From Zeugodacus cucurbitae (Eukaryota > Arthropoda > Insecta > Diptera > Tephritidae): 64,000 bases of DNA. The stretch spans positions 73,835,719-73,899,718 of the forward strand of contig NC_071668.1 in the NCBI RefSeq assembly GCF_028554725.1, written 5' to 3'. The notes below the pieces were generated by a model that saw only the letters and a program-made list of their open reading frames with translations, did not search any database and was not told the DNA's origin. Of this stretch, positions 50,001 to 54,744 are shown in pieces. The translations under genes and the position numbers were made by a program. How positions within the stretch are numbered: the stretch's first letter is position 1; the number at the start of each line of letters is the position of its first letter.

Positions 50001-52846
50001 AAGAAGCGCTGGGTTAAGTGCATAATATCGAATGGGGACTATTTTGAAGGCGACAGCATTAATGTTGACGAATGAATAAATATTTTTTTCAAAAAACGAA
50101 AATTACCGTTATTTTCTGAACACACCTCGTATAATATAGTTAAACCCAAAGCATATTTTTCAATATCTAACGAGTATACAAGACGAAAATGACTGATAGA
50201 TAACCGGGATAATCTGAACGATTCTTTTTAAGTTCTTTGTTTCCATTTTTTAGTTTTTTTATACACTCGCAACATGTTGCACATAATATTATATAATAAC
50301 GGTTGATTGTCACACAGAAATACAAGAGTTAGATATGGGGTTATATATAGTATATATAAATGATCGATCGTCTGTCCGTGCAAGCGATAACTTGAGTAAA
50401 AATTGAGATATCTTAATGAAACTTGGAACACATATTCCTTCGCACTCTGAGGAGGTTGGTATTGAATATGGGCGAAATCGGACCATTGTCACTCCCACAA
50501 AATGGCGAAAACCGAAAGCATATAAAGTGCCATAACGAAGTCATAAATAAAGCTATCAAATAAAATTTGGTACAAAGGATCGTATTATGGAGGGGCATAT
50601 TTGGATGTAATTTATTTGGAGAAGTTGGCGTGGCCCCGCCCCTACTAAGTTTTTTGTACATATCTCGTAAACTACTAAAGCTATAACAAGGAAACTTTCT
50701 AGAGTGGTTTATTTTAGGTACTACCTTATATAGGAGGATATCGCATCATAACCACGCCCACCTTCCATACAAAAGTTATGTTGAAAATCTAAAAATTCTT
50801 TAATTTAGCAAGAAAAAACATCAGAAAACTTAAATTTCATCAAGAAGAACGTACAGAAGGGCTGCGTTCAAATTGGTATACAAAATTTTAAATGGGCGTG
50901 GCTCCGCCCACTCTCAAAAACCATATTTCCGAAACTACTCGAACAATTTCAACGAAATTTGCTTTATAATATCTTCCTAGCTTCCCAAGGATATGTTGTA
51001 AAAATAGTCCAAATCGGATCACAACCACGCCTACCAGAACTTTGAAGTCGGTCTGAATAGTTTACTTTCAATATATAAAGTAAGCACTAGTGAAGATATC
51101 GGAACAGAACTCCGCAAACATACTGCATTTAAAGAGTGGCATAAAAATCGTCAAAATCGTTCCATAAGTTTACAAGACCCTATATATCGAATATGAGGAC
51201 GTCAGTGCTTCTAACAAATTTATATATGTAGGTAAGTCTCTCAGATATTTAGAAGAAGTTCAGAGGGAATATATTTCTTCTAATAATAAGTCTCCGCGCG
51301 AAAAATGAGTGAAATCGGGTCATAACTTCCCCTATCTCCCATATATTTAATATTAGGGTTTTCAAACTTTCAACGGACTTTATACCATATATATGCCGAA
51401 TATGAGTGTCAAATTGTCTGTTATATATTGTATGTATGTACATACTATATAAAAAATATTTAAAAAAATACAAAATTACATTCGCGGAGGTCTCCGAACA
51501 TTTCGAAATTTCATTATTTCTTAAATTTCAAGAGTTTTCTTGAAACTCACCTTTTCACGTTTGTTTCTCTTTTCCTTTGTTTATAAGAATATTAATCACG
51601 TTTGCTAAATTTAAGCTCATTGTTTATATTTACTTATTTTTTTTTTTACTTTTTTATTTCATTATTCTTTTTTGCAGACATAACACACCTTCATGTGTGT
51701 ATGGATGTGCTTCGCACGTTCTACGTATGTGGAAAACACGCTCATTGTTTTTCTCCGTAAGCTGATGAAAATTCATTTGCGCTCTTTTAGCTGTATTTGT
51801 GTACATATTTATTACTAGAAAAACTCATGAGCTTTCGGTTTTTGCGAAATTTCTGTAAAATTGTAAGTGAAAACACTTAAACGCTTTAAAGTAAATATGT
51901 TACATACATACATACATACATACGTATGTTACATATGTAAATACAACATTCGTTTGTAAATTAATGACTGCACATTTTTCATTAAGAACACACTTTATTA
52001 TATGGATTAATGTATGTATGTATGTATGTATATAGAAACACATTTATTACACGCAAGCGCACCTATTTACATATTTATGCAGCTATTCTATTATTGTTTG
52101 TTAATATTTTCCATTTTTCCACAAGAAAGGCGTGAATGAATTGCACACATTTTTATTTTTAATTATTTTTGTATATATGCTTGCACATACATATGTATGT
52201 ACGTCTGCTCGTGCGTGTATCTCAACAAGTGCCGTGATTATTTTGGAATTTTGTGCAATCAAATTAGCATTTAGTTCAAGTGTACCGAAAATTTTATTGC
52301 TATACGTATGTAAGTTTCTCACGTACATACATATTTATGTTTACATCAAGCATCATTTCATGGAAAACCTAATTTGTAAAAAATAAATTCAATAATGCAA
52401 ATATTGCTAAACACATAGTTTATTTTGCGCTTACAGCAAAGTGTATATACTATATTGTATATATGTTTATAAAGAATTAATCATAATAAAATAAAATAAA
52501 ATTAGAAAAAAAATACTCAAGGTTTCGATTTCATGTAGACTAGGTTTCGAACTAATTAGATCACATTATTTAGTCATACTAAGTATTTAAAAAATTCTAA
52601 GTATTTTAAAAAACTATTTTTCAACATTCTTACTAACAAAATCCAAGTATTTTAAAAAATAAAAAAAAAATATTTTTAATATTCTTACCTGTATTTCCAC
52701 TTCCTTAAAACATAAATGCCAATCGCCAACAACCATACGCTTACCACAATACTCAATTGCCATTTGAATGTGCTAATACTGCATATATCCGTATTGAGGT
52801 TTTGAGGAACTTGTGTTAAATCATCGCAATATAATATGAGAGTCAT
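10838..52846 (-). CDS. Sur: sulfonylurea receptor, ABC transporter subfamily C (23 coding exons)
   Basis: The protein is the regulatory ABCC subunit that pairs with inward-rectifier K+ channels to form ATP-sensitive channels at the plasma membrane. Coding exons on the minus strand, in order: 52846-52689, 40559-40291, 40140-39965, 39883-39668, 39160-38038, 33873-33770, 31339-31202, 29951-29789, 29716-28759, 22130-21869, 18816-18679, 17447-17314, 16950-16524, 15822-15341, 15217-15048, 14426-13612, 13413-13256, 13191-12996, 12439-12007, 11934-11807, 11645-11354, 11295-11099, 11035-10838. All phases agree and total 7335 bases, 2444 residues. NBD1 has Walker A GKNGSGKT (1074-1081) and LSGGQ (1166-1170). 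NBD2 has GRTGSGKS (2221-2228), LSAGQ, an LDEATSSLD Walker B and switch His2380. The protein is longer than vertebrate SURs (about 1550-1580) because of low-complexity inserts. The identification as SUR rather than another ABCC/MRP rests on TMD0, the acidic linker and overall similarity; Sur and RpL7 are, as I recall, also neighbours in Drosophila. Confidence 0.93.
11099..11295 (-). CDS. Sur: Sur exon 22: NBD2 signature and Walker B
   Basis: It encodes the ABC signature LSAGQRQLLCLAR (from residue 2324) and Walker B CLILDEATSSLD, with the catalytic-type Glu2349 present. Acceptor TTTGTAG, donor GTGTGT. Confidence 0.93.
11354..11645 (-). CDS. Sur: Sur exon 21: NBD2 Walker A and Q-loop
   Basis: It encodes IGICGRTGSGKSSLAMSLL with Walker A lysine 2227, then the Q-loop segment SMIPQDVHVFNLSIRENL. 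The spacing is typical of ABCC NBD2. Confidence 0.93.
11807..11934 (-). CDS. Sur: Sur exon 20: start of NBD2 (A-loop region)
   Basis: It encodes PVPISWPRQGDISFENVSLRY, the conserved start of the second nucleotide-binding domain. The tyrosine of VSLRYE is the expected A-loop aromatic. Donor GTGAGT. Confidence 0.9.
12007..12439 (-). CDS. Sur: Sur exon 19: TMD2 end and linker to NBD2
   Basis: It encodes hydrophobic helices (FIVFIAIITALVAATIS and TPSLVGLAINYTLLMPIYL) and then VGSVERIAYYAEI, the ABCC 'SVER' linker before NBD2. Two in-frame donors are possible at the end. I chose GTAAGT after AAT-T because it fits the consensus better than the GTAATT six bases upstream on the transcript; the difference is two residues. 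Confidence 0.87.
12559..12895. repeat. Sur: ACCATT hexanucleotide array in Sur intron 18
   Basis: Repeated words ACCATT/CCATTA with diverged variants (ACCAATGTCAGG, AGTACATATGTATG) fill most of intron 18 (12440-12995). The six-base period keeps some frames open (12442-12921), which I regard as by-products. Confidence 0.85.
12996..13191 (-). CDS. Sur: Sur exon 18: TMD2 intracellular loop
   Basis: It encodes STSSPVISHLSETIQGVTTIRAYNQE-type sequence; the ETIQG..TIRA motif is the conserved second-half ABCC coupling loop. Donor GTAATT, acceptor TTCGCAG. Confidence 0.92.
13256..13413 (-). CDS. Sur: Sur exon 17: TMD2 helices
   Basis: It encodes RLLQFSLLCLCAVLINVSI and PWFILLTAPICVVYYGIQKFY, two membrane-spanning stretches, ending in CSAR split with the next exon (phase 2). 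Confidence 0.9.
13612..14426 (-). CDS. Sur: Sur exon 16: start of TMD2 with a long Ala/Thr/Asn insert
   Basis: It begins in the linker with basic and Ala-rich sequence, then IPAHIYLLYLRASGWRM, the conserved lead into TMD2. VWLQHWTDG is followed by an insert of about 90 residues (about 1749-1837), rich in A, T, N and G with several N-x-S/T sites. Membrane sequence resumes at DVTYYFHIYSVISCV and ends with FFQVTPLGRLMNRFGNDMAIIDK, a strongly conserved ABCC loop. Acceptor TTCCACAG, donor GTGAGT. Confidence 0.92.
14795..14911. repeat. nested inverted repeat in Sur intron 15
   Basis: An outer perfect 16-base pair, GTTAAATTTTTAGAAC (14795-14810) and GTTCTAAAAATTTAAC (14896-14911), encloses an inner pair, CTCTCTTAGGCGGAC (14819-14833) and GTCCGCCCAAGAGAG (14856-14870), with one mismatch. 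A second possible pairing overlaps the inner arms: GCGGACACCTC with GAGGTGTCCG. It could be a tiny foldback element or a structured RNA in the intron. Confidence 0.85.
15048..15217 (-). CDS. Sur: Sur exon 15: linker, Ser/Thr-rich
   Basis: It encodes a linker segment (ITEEGTPNQSTSYSSSVPSI, later EDDSWIVRIENEEVA) between NBD1 and TMD2. It has no domain of its own. The reading frame is supported by phase-compatible canonical splice sites on both sides. Confidence 0.82.
15341..15822 (-). CDS. Sur: Sur exon 14: basic and serine-rich linker
   Basis: An open stretch of 160 codons encodes LILRRRRRSQRIRRDS-like basic clusters and Ser-rich segments (STGSSRLSATSTSTT). It is linker between NBD1 and TMD2 and is likely disordered. 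R-R-x-S type sites would suit phosphorylation, but that is inference. Confidence 0.85.
15860..16330. repeat. degenerate minisatellite in Sur intron 13, related to the 42-bp array
   Basis: Repeated words GCCAAAGGCCAGTGAACC, CCAAAGGTTATTGACTTCTG and AAAGATCAGTGACC occur about every 20 and 40 bases between 15890 and 16020. They are followed by GTGTTTACATTTTGAGGTCA and GGTCAAGTTTGTTT. These are the same components as the 42-base array at 8336-8700, partly as its reverse complement. Confidence 0.7.
16524..16950 (-). CDS. Sur: Sur exon 13: NBD1-TMD2 linker with an acidic run
   Basis: It encodes AAAGKTARERWKLYQNVTKLGLQ, then Lys/Ala-rich sequence. It ends with an almost unbroken run of Asp and Glu (about residues 1389-1418). 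Vertebrate SUR1 has an 'ED domain' at the same place in the protein, so this supports SUR rather than a generic MRP. Acceptor CGACGCAG, donor GTAAGT. Confidence 0.92.
16951..17313 (-). other. Sur: Sur intron 12
   Basis: A 363-base AT-rich intron with a GTGAGT donor. I see no repeat or other gene in it. Confidence 0.7.
17314..17447 (-). CDS. Sur: Sur exon 12: end of NBD1
   Basis: It encodes LIVMKNGQLQATGGYKEIE, the typical close of an ABCC NBD1, then KWQTIIAKVNEQTDEDE. The acceptor (ATGCACAG) has a poor pyrimidine tract because the upstream DNA is CAG/GCA-rich. The left boundary could therefore shift slightly, but phase and homology fit. Confidence 0.85.
17937..18416. mobile_element. 480-bp terminal-inverted-repeat element with two internal hairpins
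   Basis: Perfect 15-base terminal inverted repeats, GTGTTCGATTCGCCA at 17937-17951 and TGGCGAATCGAACAC at 18402-18416, bound the element. Inside are two copies, 165 bases apart, of a long hairpin: TAAAACTGGTATAA (18063, 18228) paired with TTATACCAGTTTTA or its variant (18117, 18283). It has no coding capacity, so it is MITE-like. The motif GTGTTCGATTCGC occurs again at about 31606 in Sur intron 6. Family unknown to me. Confidence 0.78.
18679..18816 (-). CDS. Sur: Sur exon 11: NBD1 Walker B, D-loop, degenerate H-loop
   Basis: It begins with DDPFSSLD, completing the Walker B started by VVIM in exon 10, and has Asp instead of Glu at the catalytic position, as is usual for ABCC NBD1. The switch region reads VILVTQQLQ, so the usual switch histidine is replaced by Gln1225. 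It ends with QHADY. Acceptor TCCTACAG, donor GTAAGT. Confidence 0.93.
18817..19814 (-). other. Sur: Sur intron 10, left part
   Basis: AT-rich intron sequence without a recognised repeat or gene, up to the mariner-like composite beginning at 19815. Confidence 0.6.
19815..21364 (+). mobile_element. degraded mariner-like element, split by a retrotransposon
   Basis: The left terminal repeat CGAGGTGTTCAAAAAATTAC (19815) and the right terminal repeat, ending ACATACCTCG (21364), are inverted copies. Just before the right end the plus strand encodes the C-terminus of a mariner transposase with stops: CFDDWKKRWHKCIIS, GDYFEG, then a stop. The middle is missing, and 19904-20942 is a nested retrotransposon insertion. 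Related fragments lie at 23298, 25321, 42119 and 49840. Confidence 0.8.
19904..20942 (-). mobile_element. 5'-truncated I-like non-LTR retrotransposon (RNase H part), pseudogene
   Basis: The minus strand encodes an RNase H domain: YTDGSNM, FQAEVLGIEKA and WVPGHRNIFGNEKADHLAK. These are followed by the C-terminal region TGHWPFGEHASKMGVP and CRSCELTGNKETIFHFLCECP, a CCHC-like end typical of I/R1-type elements. The frame is broken by a TGA just before the first catalytic Asp motif, and the stretch that normally carries the third acidic residue ('SDS') is absent. A direct repeat GCATGCCTCTAA at 19892-19903 and 20931-20942 is its target-site duplication. The 3' end carries a (TACC)n tail instead of poly(A). 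Confidence 0.85.
21869..22130 (-). CDS. Sur: Sur exon 10: NBD1 Q-loop and signature
   Basis: It encodes FVPQQPWLLNANIRENILFG (Q-loop), GERGINLSGGQRQRIAIARAL (signature 1166-1170) and the hydrophobic start of Walker B, ANVVIM. Canonical splice sites TTTGCAG and GTAAGT. Confidence 0.95.
22131..23297 (-). other. Sur: Sur intron 9, left part
   Basis: AT-rich intronic DNA with short TG runs (around 22525-22540) and repeated ATATGTATGT-like words. No gene or transposon is recognised. Confidence 0.6.
23298..23451. mobile_element. short mariner-derived MITE
   Basis: Both ends carry the mariner terminal repeat seen elsewhere in this window: TGTTCAAAAAATAACGGGAA at the left and TATTTTTTGAACACACTTCG at the right. 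TA lies on both sides (96-97 and 52-53 of the local blocks). The interior is only about 90 bases and lacks coding sequence apart from a remnant of the transposase stop region (GACGAATAAA). It is an internally deleted derivative. Confidence 0.8.
24185..24985 (+). pseudogene. IS630/Tc1-mariner superfamily transposase, broken
   Basis: The clearest part (24620-24898) encodes FVNWAEQQLKN, RKIIFSDEAHFRLN, VNKQNMCYWSGRNPH and LWAGGIFGAYFF, then VTVNGNLYR before a stop. SDEAHF carries the first catalytic Asp of the DDE/D fold. Upstream, several frames hold recognisable remnants (NIAAEEY, LDHKTRHMF), with stops and shifts. The C-terminal half with the second and third acidic residues is missing. It lies in Sur intron 9. 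A second copy of this family is at 30570-30961. Confidence 0.82.
25321..25565 (-). mobile_element. 3' end of a mariner-like element
   Basis: The terminal repeat GGTGTGTTCAAAAAATAAC starts just after TATA at 25317-25320. On the minus strand the adjacent DNA encodes a decayed mariner transposase C-terminus (PKNCVWEVFRWFEEVH-like, then GDNINVDE) and an upstream FFPIFKNE..LKGPSFC remnant. The 5' half is absent, and the homology stops where the repeat at 25572 begins. Confidence 0.72.
25572..25850 (+). repeat. dispersed repeat, copy 1 of a direct pair
   Basis: It shares CCTATTTAATTTAAAA, ATGACCTAACATAACCTAACC, CTCTGGAAA, ACATAAAAT/TATAAAATC and GGAACCAAAA..TAATAATTTAAAAG-like blocks, in the same order, with 28086-28335. 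There is no coding capacity and no inverted ends were seen. Confidence 0.7.
25851..28085 (-). other. Sur: Sur intron 9, middle part
   Basis: Intron sequence with TATGTATGTATGTATG-type runs (near 27017) and AT-rich tracts. Frames near 26479-26914 overlap on both strands and show no domain. No transposon was recognised. Confidence 0.55.
28086..28335 (+). repeat. dispersed repeat, copy 2 of a direct pair
   Basis: Collinear with 25572-25850 over roughly 250 bases at moderate identity, starting at CCTATTTAATTTAAAA (28092). Both copies lie in Sur intron 9, about 2.5 kb apart. Confidence 0.7.
28759..29716 (-). CDS. Sur: Sur exon 9: end of TMD1, NBD1 start with Walker A
   Basis: It encodes membrane segments (ISSVLISYVTLAAYVAL, LTVPLLIFPITVPIILSAVV), then STERLERFLSAREI, the ABCC linker helix. 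A long polar insert follows (DSGLGFAGDKYR, later RDLLRNSPYVVIRPRKFPG), and then VRDACFAWNPQYPETLTLRNV and the Walker A block LGKNGSGKTS (Lys1080). The insert before NBD1 is longer than in vertebrate SURs. Confidence 0.94.
29789..29951 (-). CDS. Sur: Sur exon 8: TMD1 coupling loop
   Basis: It encodes DQRLRIIHDVLMGIKAIKFN and WTESFVHRIDEKRKKELKYL. The RIIxDVLxGIKxIK motif is the conserved first-half ABCC intracellular loop. Acceptor TTCATAG, donor GTAAGT, phase 1 out. Confidence 0.93.
30570..30961 (+). pseudogene. second IS630/mariner-type transposase remnant
   Basis: It encodes ARIWCGLCSSGISGPYFSKN and VSVNGACYHAMITDYL, then in a shifted frame TSHTTHQSMDLWREHFGEQIMSRF, followed immediately by KRSRGQHLKKIIF and a stop. 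The last piece is normally the extreme C-terminus of this family, so an internal deletion has removed the region with the third acidic residue. At least one frameshift is present. It lies in Sur intron 7 and belongs to the same family as 24185-24985. Confidence 0.82.
31202..31339 (-). CDS. Sur: Sur exon 7: TMD1 helices
   Basis: It encodes IGVVMYLLYLKLGISAIIGS and CILTMTPLQFLIGRAM, matching the ABCC segment in which two helices are separated by a short loop. Acceptor TATTTTCAG, donor GTATGT; phase 0 at both ends. Confidence 0.93.
31653..32703. mobile_element. terminal-inverted-repeat element carrying a nested repeat
   Basis: The left end AGCCTTTTCACACAG (31653-31667) and the right end CTGTGTGAAAAGACT (32689-32703) are inverted copies. 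A second inverted match follows just inside: TTAATTGATCAATTA at the left against TTAATTGATCAGTTA at the right. The interior 31812-32475 belongs to another repeat. No transposase is visible. It lies in Sur intron 6. I found no convincing target-site duplication. Confidence 0.68.
31812..32475 (+). repeat. dispersed repeat nested in the TIR element
   Basis: It starts TTTATACTCTGAACAGTG and includes CACGAAATTTGTAAATCCC, a (GTCT)n run near 31948 and two diverged internal copies of a block containing TTGTTCAGATCGGTT (about 32170 and 32310). It ends GAGGTTAACGTTTTTTCTTG. I recognise the type as an abundant tephritid dispersed repeat without coding capacity; the class is uncertain. Confidence 0.65.
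32704..33769 (-). other. Sur: Sur intron 6, left part
   Basis: AT-rich intron DNA with CA/CACACA words (33084-33120, 33240-33300) and a short GTCT run (33471-33490). No gene or transposon is recognised. Confidence 0.6.
33770..33873 (-). CDS. Sur: Sur exon 6: TMD1 loop
   Basis: It encodes GLSDVGAITNLMSEDALNV and SFFWIAHYVWAIPLK, the ABCC segment equivalent to 'GQICNLVAIDTNQLM..LCPNLWAMP' in vertebrate SUR1. Acceptor CTCATTAG, donor GTTTGT. Confidence 0.92.
34631..36355 (+). mobile_element. 5'-truncated non-LTR retrotransposon, intact reverse transcriptase frame (copy 1)
   Basis: The plus-strand frame is open from 34631 to a stop at 36322. It encodes NNKAAGADGLPAELFKYGG (RT domain start), PIHKKGDPTICANYRGISLL, FIDFKAAFDS (first catalytic Asp), RGFRQGDSLS, LAYADDIDII (YADD-type catalytic pair) and the C-terminal region RLRWLGHVVRM and GRPPLRWKDQV. 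The endonuclease half is missing, so it cannot be autonomous. The 3' end has a TATATATA tail. The clade is uncertain. It lies in Sur intron 5; a decayed second copy is at 44872-46485. Confidence 0.9.
36371..37432 (+). repeat. dispersed TIR repeat of the 'CTAAGTTCGGGTGTA' family
   Basis: Near its ends lie inverted words TTTATACTCTCGCAA (36408-36422) and TTGCGAGAATATAAA (37416-37430), with one mismatch in 15. The interior contains non-coding phrases (GGGCGTGGTTACAATCC, CGCCATTTTGTGGGCGTG) that recur in reverse orientation at about 50254-51500. It is directly downstream of the retrotransposon copy. Confidence 0.72.
37640..37860 (+). pseudogene. mariner transposase fragment (mellifera-like)
   Basis: In shifting frames the plus strand encodes RLKEAIAQKRPVL, then CHQDNVRPHT (the second catalytic Asp motif), then WEIHMQPPYSTDL. 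This is the order of the conserved mariner blocks 'HQDNARPHT' and 'PPYSPDL'. At least two frameshifts separate them. It lies in Sur intron 5 and differs from the mariner family at 19815, 42119 and 49840. Confidence 0.78.
38038..39160 (-). CDS. Sur: Sur exon 5: start of TMD1 with two long inserts
   Basis: It encodes RSSWRMFTLGGLLKLCGDL and PLAIQQIVQYIE, then an Asn/Ser/Thr-rich insert (about residues 335-505) where vertebrate SURs have a short extracellular loop. PNWLDLVSNGWAIAWLVLL and LKTSLQGLIYRKTLLLNSS-type sequence follow (the text reads GIRIKTSLQGLIYRK). A second low-complexity insert (about 576-647) is rich in Ala, Gly and Lys. Acceptor TTCGCAG, donor GTAAGT, phase 1 out. Confidence 0.93.
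39195..39655. repeat. Sur: pentanucleotide array filling Sur intron 4
   Basis: Almost all of intron 4 (39161-39667) is a run of AAAAT units, interrupted by a short AATAT stretch (39312-39340). It changes at about 39500 to TTAAA/AAATT units. Any long frames here are by-products of the five-base period. Only about 12 bases separate the array from the exon 4 donor. Confidence 0.95.
39668..39883 (-). CDS. Sur: Sur exon 4: linker before TMD1
   Basis: It encodes RFRPDYLEDYEKIGYKHTLA, then FWWLTPLLWFGYKEPLEVEDLG and FLLIYKTAK. The 'FWWLTPLL..GYKEPLEVEDLG' block is diagnostic for ABCC proteins (the L0/lasso region). Phase 0 at both ends. Confidence 0.95.
39965..40140 (-). CDS. Sur: Sur exon 3: TMD0/L0
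   Basis: It encodes YLYFTSLTELFIAFVRIYEL and LETLSALSLLGMAAIDGFTIYKE, part of the N-terminal TMD0/L0 region. Acceptor ACTTACAG, donor GTAAAC. Confidence 0.88.
40291..40559 (-). CDS. Sur: Sur exon 2: TMD0 helices
   Basis: It encodes NLRAATALLLFSLNTIELA and SSDLLWNALAALCLTLILMWY, two hydrophobic spans of TMD0 separated by a polar loop with N-I-T. Acceptor TTCTTCTAG, donor GTGAGT. Confidence 0.9.
40560..42118 (-). other. Sur: Sur intron 1, left part
   Basis: Intron DNA with CAA and TATGTATG words. No gene is supported. Frames at 41269-42067 lie on both strands and lack domains. Confidence 0.6.
42119..43283 (-). mobile_element. mariner-like element split by a TTAA-flanked insertion
   Basis: The left terminal repeat CGGCGTGTTCAAAAAATAAC follows TA at 42117-42118. 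The right end (CCCGCTATTTTTTGAAAGTG, to 43283) is its diverged inverted partner. The minus strand next to the left end encodes the mariner transposase C-terminal part: PPYSPGMTVFDFFLLPK, then FENCFDDWKNRWHICLL-like sequence. Without the insertion at 42421-43108 the element is only about 480 bases, so most of the transposase is deleted. Confidence 0.8.
42421..43108. mobile_element. 688-bp non-autonomous TTAA-target element (piggyBac-like MITE)
   Basis: It is flanked by TTAA on both sides (42417-42420 and 43109-43112). Terminal inverted repeats are GGGGTTAGTGGTAGTCAG at the left and, at the right, the complement reading GGGGTTAGGGGTAGTCAG: 18 bases with one mismatch. There is no transposase frame; the interior is AT-rich. 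TTAA duplication is the hallmark of piggyBac-superfamily transposition. It lies inside the mariner remnant. Confidence 0.85.
43284..44647 (-). other. Sur: Sur intron 1 between element clusters
   Basis: Intronic DNA. The frames at 43356-43670 and 43982-44347 show no domain. No repeat is recognised apart from ACACAC and ATGTGTGT words. Confidence 0.55.
44648..46830 (-). mobile_element. older I-like retrotransposon fragment, interrupted by a younger one
   Basis: Right of the nested insertion the minus strand encodes IRLIWVPGHSRIVGNC (RNase H motif with H), a shifted ADELARPGSF, and then VLNGHCPIGIHAV (the usual 'LxGHxPIGxHA' C-terminal block). Left of the insertion the same frame resumes as CRSCLEEDEVGSAHHFPLEC, a CCHC-type end. 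Removing 44872-46485 plus one duplicated target restores continuous reading, so this element was there first. It is related to the fragment at 19904-20942. Confidence 0.8.
44872..46485 (-). mobile_element. second copy of the non-LTR retrotransposon, decayed (copy 2)
   Basis: It has the same RT as 34631-36355 (NNKAAGADRLPAELFKYGG, VDFKAAFDS, LAYADDIDII, GRPPLRWRDQV) but is broken into at least four frames. Losses lie around RGFRQGD, around the YLGT..N region and between RLRWL and the PAGGSRG block. A 10-base target-site duplication ACAGCTAGTA is at 44862-44871 and 46486-46495. The 3' tail is a CATA repeat. The 5' end is truncated at nearly the same base as copy 1. Confidence 0.87.
46831..49839 (-). 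other. Sur: Sur intron 1, central part
   Basis: Intron sequence with TG runs (47578-47592), CATCAT runs (47838-47935), CATACATAC (49092-49110) and paired AAAGCTTCAT/AAAGCTCTATCA-like words. The frames at 47233-47969 overlap on opposite strands and lack domains. Confidence 0.55.
49840..50129 (+). mobile_element. 3' end of a mariner-like element
   Basis: The plus strand encodes FFLFPKIKRTLKG-type sequence, then CFDDWKKRWVKCIISNGDYFEG and a stop, all with small disruptions. The terminal repeat ends ACACACCTCG at 50129 and is followed by TA. It is the same family as 19815-21364; the 5' half is absent. Confidence 0.78.
50254..51500 (-). repeat. dispersed repeat, reverse-oriented copy of the 36371 family
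   Basis: It starts TTTTTTTATACACTCGCAAC and reads GTCTGTCCGTGCAAGCGATA, GAGTAAAAATTGAGATATC, CACAAAATGGCGAAAACCG and GGCGTGGCCCCGCCC. These are the reverse complement of blocks at 36371-37432. The right end is diffuse; CTCCGAACATTTCG near 51495 probably marks it. Confidence 0.68.
51501..52688 (-). other. Sur: start of Sur intron 1
   Basis: AT-rich intron DNA directly after exon 1, with CATACATACATAC (51904-51924) and TATGTATGTATG (52013-52030) runs. No gene is supported. Confidence 0.6.
52689..52846 (-). CDS. Sur: Sur exon 1: start codon and first TMD0 helix
   Basis: The ATG at 52846-52844 opens MTLILYCDDLTQVPQ and is followed by a hydrophobic span, WQLSIVVSVWLLAIGIYVL (residues 29-47). The exon ends in KWKY with a clean GTAAGA donor. 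Phase 2 joins exactly with exon 2. This start is chosen because no upstream in-frame ATG precedes a stop and the exon gives the expected short extracellular N-terminus. Confidence 0.85.
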
Positions 52847-54654
52847 TTTTTACTTTATTAAGGCGAAGAAAACACTTTTTGTATCATAAAATATGCACTG
52901 CTTTTGTTAATACTTTTATAAAAATATTTTTATGAAACTTGAATAGAATTTTTGAGAGATTTATGTATGTGTAATTAAGCTTTAATACCTCATATAATAC
53001 ACATTTGATTAATAGTAATTAAATACTAAAGTATCATTATTTCATTTGATCTTCATACGTATCTAGAAACAACACTTTAAAATTATTAAAATTAAAATTT
53101 TAAATATATTTAAAAAATAAAATTTTTATGGCACTAAGAAGCATATTTTAATACTGGATTATCGTTCAAAAGTTATACACATTATATGTATACGCATCTA
53201 TTATAAAATTTACACACCAATTCGATTATATTAAGCAAATTGCAAATATTCCATCGAAACATTTTATTTTATAAACGAAAATTCAAACACACACACGTTA
53301 AATAAAAATATGAATTTTGTTGATTTCCAGACGCGCACTACCGCCAACTGGTCATTATTATACGCGTATAGCAAGTTATATACATATGTACATATGCAAA
53401 CACACAACCACACTAACATGTGTTTAAATTTTGGAAACCACTAAACATTTGTTTATTTTTTCTTAATAAAACACATTATTTTTGCGTTTTTCTTGTGCAA
53501 AAAAAAGAATATTCAAAAGTATGCGCTAAATTTAAATACCCCTTTAACGAATTTGTTCAACCGAATTTCGCGTGCGTTGCCGCCGATCGACACGGCATTT
53601 CTGAATCGAGGCGGCCCAAACATTTCGAAGATGCCACAATCGCCACTGAGTTGAAGAAACATGTGAGTGACTGAAGATGCTCGCGTGTGGATATACACAT
53701 ACACATACATGTAAATTGTATCTCCAAGAGATGCAGGAAGACACTGAAATAAATGTACAATAATACATACGTACATATATATAACAGTTTAAGCTCATTA
53801 ATCTGTTTATTTGCCTCATGAGAGACTTGCAGCAGCCTATCTATCAAATGCGCTCATCAAACCTTTGATAATTATTGAATTCAGTATAACTTTTCAGATG
53901 ATCATGTCAAGTGATTTTCTAGTAATACAAATGTACACAAATAAAAGTGCAATTATTTCCGTAAAATAAATTCATAAATAAACGTTTCTTGGCATAAATA
54001 CGTGTATTGCTAATTGGGAACATGAATCTTTAAAATCTGTATATAGTACACATGTGTGTAGTAAATTTGTGCATGCTGTATGTTTTATCTTCTTATCACC
54101 CACTTTATTGTTCCCTTTAGATTGGTTTAAATACAAAGAATTCAAGCAGATAACGTCACATATTATTTACAAAAGAGATGCTACCGGAGTCTTCTTTCTT
54201 GACTTTTTGTTTATTTATTTTTCTTTTTTCACGCATATTTAAATGCATTGTTTTCATCGCTCAACCATAATTCTTTGTCACCATATTCACTGTTTAACAT
54301 TTATGTGGCCGTAAATAAATGAAAACAATTTATTTAAGTAAATGTTATAATAACAAATTAATTTTATATTGTACGTAAAAAAACATTACGATGATTTACC
54401 ATAGTTTTATAGCAAACTCGCTTTTAATTAATTCTTCCAATTTTTATACAGAATGATATTTAGCTAATTGAATAAATATCGTGTATAACCTAAGCAACAC
54501 ATAGCACCTCAGAATGCAAAAATTTCCAAATGAAGTACTCATTTCGCTAATTCCACTCACCTTACAGTACTTTTTGAACATTAGTAATCTTAAAAAAAAT
54601 CGTTAAACCTAAAATGCATAATAATTCAGTATTTAGTTCAGTTATTATTATTTT
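52847..54654 (-). other. Sur: Sur 5' flank / presumed promoter and 5' UTR region
   Basis: No coding sequence is supported. Around 53555-53670 the DNA is unusually GC-balanced. On the minus strand it contains TCAGTG (complement of 53644-53649), which would suit an insect initiator; this is only a weak suggestion for the Sur transcription start. The frame at 53420-53674 has no recognisable domain. The rest is AT-rich. Confidence 0.4.
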
Positions 54655-54660
54655 TTTATT
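54655..54660 (-). terminator. RPAIN: polyadenylation signal of the RPA-interacting protein gene
   Basis: AATAAA on the minus strand, about 85 bases after the stop codon at 54745. Confidence 0.7.
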
Positions 54661-54744
54661 CTAGTGAGCATTATTTATCTCAACATTTACATACTGAGTG
54701 GTATAAATTCAGGGAACAAAGAACATATATTAATTATAAAATAC

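Noticed and set aside
53420..53847. Frames on both strands in the Sur 5' flank
   Set aside because: No domain, no splice support and mutually overlapping; more likely promoter or 5' UTR.
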